Assembly: GCA_964035575.1 (NCBI GenBank)
Contig: OZ037898.1
Coordinates: 372,001 to 436,000, forward strand
Source of the DNA: Rhynchopus sp. YZ270_cl-10
Taxonomy: Eukaryota > Euglenozoa > Diplonemea > Diplonemida > Diplonemidae
Length of the DNA stretch: 64,000 nucleotides
Direction of reading: 5' to 3'
Every line of letters starts with the position of its first letter. Position 1 is the stretch's first letter. A program made the position numbers and the translations under genes. The notes under the pieces were generated by a model. It was not told the origin of the DNA, made no database searches, and saw nothing but the letters and a program-made list of their open reading frames with translations. Of this stretch, positions 59,541-64,000 are shown piece after piece.

Positions 59541-60905
59541 TTCTTTCAAAACCTAGCAATTTTTTTTTCTTCTACACCCAGAGTACAGGGGTGGGCGGGC
59601 ACCCTGGGGTTTTTTCCATTTTTTTGGATCGGGCACCCGGGTTTTTTCTAAGGATTTTTACAGGCAATTTTTGGATTTTTCTGAGAACACGCTGCCCCCC
59701 TGCCGAAATATGTTCTCGGTTTTCCCTTTTCGGGGGGTTTTTTTGGCCTTTTTCGGGTTTTCCGAGTTTTTACCCTCACTGTCACGGGGTCATTTTGAAA
59801 AAAATGGGCAAATTCTTGGCTGATACACGTTTTGGTCATTACCACCAGCGAGTTGCTTAGCGGGGTTAAATTGAACTATGATTCTGGACCCACTGTAACG
59901 TGAACCGCCCCCTCGACATTCAAGAAGGGGTCCTAAACCCGGGCGCGCTACGCGCTACGTGCACCCCGAATGTTCGGGATGAATATAAAACGGCGCCGCA
60001 GGCTAAAAAAAATTAGGGTACAGTATAAAAAATGCAGCTTTACACCACAAAGCCACTCAGCGAATCCTTTTTTGCAGAGCAAAAAAGGGAAAATGGCGCC
60101 GCAGGCAAATTTTTTTATAAGGTGCAGCCCTGGGCGGCGCGGAATTATTTTTCTTTTTCGTTCCTCAGTGCCGTCAGGGCCTGCCCAAGTGCGCCAACGC
60201 AATGCACTTTGCTACCACCGTGGTGGCGAGCACTTGCAGCACTGCAAGAAGCAAGGTTCCCTCGACGTTTGCAGTCACACGCACCATACTGTATTATTAT
60301 TTATTCTGTTATGCGGGAGGTGAAAGGGACGAGACCGAAGGAAGCGGGGTGGAGACTTTTTTTTGTTCATTATGGCTTGGTACCGCACTCCCCGGGCAGA
60401 GTGCGAGTTATTCTCAGCCACACGGGGCCCGGCCCGACCCCCCAGACTTTTCCCCCTAAGAATAACCCTTAGAAAAATAAATTTACCCCGTATAAAATCC
60501 TTAGAAAAAATAATTTTTCCCCCGTGGAAAATCCTTAGAAAAAATAAAATAAAATCAAAATCGGGCCCCGGGCACCCACTTTAGGCCCAGGCCTGCCAGA
60601 GTATTTTCTTTTTTTTTTTTTTGAGTTGCTTATGGGGGGGTCTGTGTGTTTTTGCACGACAGGCTTTCTGTGGTGAGGCGAGCGATGTTCACCCACTCGG
60701 ATCAGAATCATGTAGTTGCTGACCCTGGGAGTACGGAACCCACCTGGGTGATTTGTCAATGTACAACAATATTTTTTTTTCTCCTTTCCCCTTTCCCTTG
60801 TTCTCTTCCTTTTAGCTTGTAGCCACTGGTGATCCACAAGCCGTAGTGGGTATCACACCTGTCGTATCAGTAAGCTCAGTACATTTATAACAACAAAGGT
60901 CCCTG
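59541..60905. other. Intergenic, GC-rich words and short tandem repeat
   Basis: No gene is recognised. GGCGCCGCAGGC occurs at 59,991 and 60,096. A degenerate tandem of CCTTAGAAAAA words lies at about 60,450-60,550, with unit spacing near 30-40 bp. Frames such as + 60,032-60,472 are compositional. Confidence 0.45.
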
Positions 60906-61026
60906 GCGAAGCCACGGTACGCAACATTTCAAATATTGCGCATACCATGGCGCTTTATTTACAGCCAAACTATGTCATGGGAAGGGTGGGATGCCTGCTT
61001 GCGCCGCAGGCGCACGGTACGCTACT
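60906..61026 (-). repeat. 121-bp dispersed repeat, copy 2
   Basis: Inverted relative to 52,225-52,345 and of exactly the same length. Ends are near-identical and the middle is diverged. Confidence 0.75.
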
Positions 61027-62162
61027 TTTGTCTGGCTCACTCCTCGTTGGGTTCTACGAGCTCTGTCCAAATGGTCACAGTGGATCACAGGAGAATGTTA
61101 AAGTTAAAACCCTGAACCGAGTTTCTCCCGTGGACTACCCTGCAACTCGGTCAGAAATAAAAGGATTTTGGCAAAATCTCATATTTTTTTTAGATTTGTC
61201 GAACTTCGACAAAAAAAAAACCAAAAAAAAAAAAGTTGTCGAAGTTAAGGCTTAACTTCGACACGTTGAAGGCCCTGTAATTGTCGATACAACAAAAAAA
61301 AAAGAGAAAAAAAAAAAGAACGTGCGGCATCTGTCTGTTGGTTTATTATTTTTACTGCATGGTTCGGGCACGTTTGTCTCTTCTGTCTGCCACTTCTTGC
61401 CGGCAGCACCGTACATCGGCGGACGCAGGTACAAAGAAAAAAGAGGAAGAAGAAAAACATCCCCGATCAGAACGTCAACTTACCATGGAACCCTGTAAGG
61501 TTTCCACCCAAGGAGTCACGTCAGTCAGGGGACAAATAAATTGAAAAGAAAGAAAAGTTTATAAGATGACCTTCAGCCTCTCGTGCTTAGTCACCTAAGA
61601 AAAGAGAGCACAGGGGGGGGATTCTGTGCAGTTCCTCACTGTTCATTCGGCTGTTGTTCCAGACACAGCAACCCCTTTGCATCCTATCTCACAATGCAGA
61701 CACAATAGGTGGGGTAAGAACCCTCACCCGCTCTAAAATATGTCCAAGGTCGTATCCTCTTCAATTTATGAATAAAGAAAAGGGCTCGGGTGAAAGAGCA
61801 GAAGACCTGCTGTGCTGAAACGTATACCGCTCATGAAAGTGAGGCGTTTGCACTTTCAACTGCTCTTTCTTTCTTTCTCTCTCTTTTTCTCTCTCTTTTC
61901 GAACATGAAATATATTCAGTTCAAGTTCAATTCAGTTCAGTTCAGTTCAGTTCACAACTACCATTTTTCCCGCCTACTTGTTTGCTACCCATAGATGACT
62001 GATTATCGAATCTGGCCCGAAAAAGATCGTTTTCTCCCCCATTTTCAGTGTTCTATGGGTTAAAAGGCGATTGCCGTTTACTCTCAGAGGTTTCCATCAC
62101 TGGGTTAGTGAACGTTCACTCCCCCTTTTTTTTGTTTCCCCATTCATTCTTTCGCTCTCTTA
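61027..62162. other. Intergenic
   Basis: No gene is seen. Contains a palindrome with arms GTCGAAGTTAA/TTAACTTCGAC (61,238-61,262) beside poly(A) runs, and a short TTCAG tandem (about 61,916-61,955). Confidence 0.5.
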
Positions 62163-62370
62163 TTTTGATAAAACAACTTGTTGGGTCAATTCTAAAAAAG
62201 ATTGGAAGCAGCGCTTCGGGCAAAAAAAAACGGATTGAAAAAAGACAGAAGCTCGCTTGTTTCTTTGAGTACTCAATTTACCACAACAACTGTACTTCAG
62301 TTTAACAGATTTCTCACCTTTTTTTTTTGTTTTCCGGCTTTGAGCGCACAAAAGACCCGATCTTTTTTTT
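62163..62370 (+). repeat. Diverged approximately 210-bp repeat, copy 1
   Basis: Runs from TTTTGATAAAACAACTTGTTG through AGATTGGAAGCAGCGC to GAGCGCACAAAAGACCCGATC. Copy 2 lies at 63,282-63,500, and the start of copy 3 lies at the window end. Confidence 0.7.
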
Positions 62371-62405
62371 TTTTTTTGTTTCAGACGTATGGTGTGGCTG
62401 AACCC

Positions 62406-62439
62406 AAAAAAAAGGGTATTATTTAGCAGTTTGTTAGCA
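62406..62439 (+). repeat. Direct repeat flanking an inverted-repeat segment, copy 1
   Basis: Contains AAAGGGTATTATTTAGCAG then TTTGTTAGCA, repeated at 63,015-63,048. Confidence 0.75.
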
Positions 62440-62462
62440 CTTTGTTAGCATGCATTTTTGGG

Positions 62463-63014
62463 GGGGTGGTGTATAAAAAAAATTTTCCCCACGGGTGTTG
62501 GAAAAAAAATTTTTTTTTTTCGTTGGTGAACTTTTAAACGCCGGCATTTGCATTTCCGGAATCCGTCCGGCCAGTGGTGGGGTCAATTCGCCGAAATGGA
62601 CAAGTTCTCGTTTTTGGTCAATTTCCGCACAGTATACACAGTATACACAGTATACACAGTATACACAGTATACACAGTATACACAGTATACACAGTATAC
62701 ACAGTATACACAGTATACACAGTATACACAGTATACACAGTATACACAGTATACACAGTATACACAGTATACACAGTATACACAGTATACACAGTATACA
62801 CAGCATACTCAGGGGGAAAACTCACTTTGTGGGCGCCGCAGGCGCACGGTACGCGTTTTTCGTGATTTTTTCCAGCCCCGTTCTGTGCGTTCTTTTGACT
62901 CAGCGAGTCGATTGCGTTCAACGGTGGTGTCACACATGGGTATGCAAGAGTGGAGGCGCGCCAACAGGGGGAGTGGAAAAACCAAGGTAAAAAAATGTTT
63001 TTATACACCACCCC
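62463..63014. mobile_element. Candidate 552-bp TIR element
   Basis: Perfect 17-bp inverted ends, GGGGTGGTGTATAAAAA (62,463-62,479) and its complement (62,998-63,014). Inside are an A/T palindrome, the 9-bp tandem repeat and a fragment of the 121-bp repeat. No transposase. A 30-bp direct repeat lies outside both ends, though with a gap on the left. Confidence 0.45.
62628..62801 (+). repeat. 9-bp tandem repeat (CACAGTATA), about 19 units
   Basis: Uninterrupted units, each containing the palindrome GTATAC. The last unit has GCATAC. Confidence 0.95.
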
Positions 63015-63048
63015 TAAAAAAAGGGTATTATTTAGCAGTTTGTTAGCA
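63015..63048 (+). repeat. Direct repeat flanking an inverted-repeat segment, copy 2
   Basis: Matches 62,406-62,439 and starts directly after the right inverted end. Confidence 0.75.
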
Positions 63049-64000
63049 TTTCTTTAGCAGTGAAATTTGCTGGTTTCAGCCACACCAACGTATCTGATCA
63101 ATTTATTGATTGCATATGATGAAAATACTTGTTTCAGATGTAAACCTCGAAATGGATGTAGGACTGCACGGTTGGGGTCCACCCAATGCACCGGTCATTG
63201 TACTAAAGGTACACTGCCATGGGAGGGTTTTGTATTTCAACTCTACCCCCTTTTTTTAAAAAAACATGCCAACATCTTTTAGTTGTCAGCACTAAAAAGA
63301 TTGGAAGCAGCTCTTTGGGCAAAAACAGAAAACAAAAAAATCATATTTTGTCATTGTCTGTTTGATTCACTTTAGTTCATACACACCAACACTAAACGCA
63401 GTTTCACAGAAGTTTTCCATTTTCTTTTCTTTTTTTTTTTCTTTTTTTTTTTTTGTTTCGCCCGGATTTGAGCGCCCAAACAAAGACCCGATCTTTTTAA
63501 TCTTAATTTTTTATTTGTGCTATTCCAGTCCTCACGCTAACCTGTAAAATGTTGCGTACCGTGGCTTCGCCAGAAAAGCTTGGTGTCGTGACCACCGTTT
63601 CTTCTTGTACTGAGGGAAGGTTTCATTTACTACCTCGAGAGAGCCGAGCGCAGGAAGGGATCGATGTGAAAAAAAATGATGTAAATATGTTTAGTATAGT
63701 GGAGCACACTCTAGGGTGGCTACACTAATACAACCAAGTTTTCAAAAACAAAATAACATTCTTGATGTACGTTACCATCCCCACGTCACCACGTATTGAT
63801 TGAGGTCTGGTAATATTCTTTGTTGCTCCCTCTCCCCCCATTTCTCACGCTTTCCGTTTCCCCCTTTTTTTCTGTCATCTTTTGAGTTTTTACACACCAA
63901 AGAGCAAGAGTATAATGTAAGCCAAAGTAATATCATTTTTTGTATTTTTTTTTTTGATAAAACAACTTGTTGTCAATTCTAAAAAGATTGGAGGCAGCGC
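63049..64000. other. Intergenic with repeat copies
   Basis: No gene is seen. Contains copy 2 of the 210-bp repeat (63,282-63,500), an end fragment of the 121-bp repeat (63,546-63,570), T-rich tracts, and the first 48 bp of a third 210-bp copy (63,953-64,000). Confidence 0.5.

Noticed and set aside
60032-60472. 146-codon frame with GC-rich composition
   Set aside because: Covers GGCGCCGCAGGC repeats and homopolymers; overlapping frames on both strands are equally long and no domain is seen.
62495-63046. Frames reading QYT or HSI repeats over the 9-bp tandem repeat
   Set aside because: Several frames are open at once over simple repeat; no domain.

Overview
This window comes from a eukaryotic nuclear genome, most likely a microbial eukaryote. 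The genes are far apart and there are no operons. The DNA is full of simple repeats and A-run/T-run palindromes. The two convincing proteins belong to families known from eukaryotes: a PIN-LIKES/auxin-efflux-carrier type transporter and a UBA plus PTH2-like protein. The lineage cannot be fixed from the sequence.

Region 1, 1-46,950, is one large array with at least three levels of order, and it runs off the left edge of the window. Four modules build it. R1 (0.8-1.2 kb, 28 copies, one partial) starts TTTAG and ends in a hairpin. R2 (459 bp, 14 copies) is AT-rich. R3 is a pure 38-bp satellite in six blocks; the five enclosed blocks hold exactly 54, 50, 53, 65 and 35 units. R4 (about 559 bp, 5 copies) starts and ends like R1 and always sits at the same place inside an R1 copy. 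The modules form five super-repeats of the plan R1-(R2-R1)n-R3-R1[R4], with n = 2, 3, 4, 4, 1, starting at 162, 7,219, 17,540, 28,183 and 38,794. A last R3 block (43,768-46,950) decays towards the gene side. None of the many open frames in this region looks like a gene.

R1 and R4 look like two non-autonomous families of one transposon type. They share TTTAG at one end, an internal inverted repeat, a G-rich tract and a terminal hairpin. The base that differs between the families (CCTTAACAC versus CCTAAACAC) changes together at all three places. Ends of this kind and an A^A (T^T) target resemble Helentron/Helitron2-type rolling-circle elements (DINE-1/HINE-like). That assignment is inference.

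Region 2, 46,951-64,000, is ordinary, repeat-rich flank. It holds a single-exon transporter gene (47,737-48,939), a 60-unit 8-bp microsatellite (50,615-51,096), an ACATGT-rich palindrome field, a segment bounded by about 320-bp inverted repeats (52,868-54,967), a 1.59-kb candidate TIR element carrying outside relatives of R2 (55,267-56,856), a LINE remnant, a UBA-PTH2-like gene (59,016-59,540) and several small dispersed repeats. The two genes have no visible functional link. The main biology here is repeat amplification at the border between a satellite array (pericentromeric or subtelomeric, undetermined) and gene-bearing DNA.
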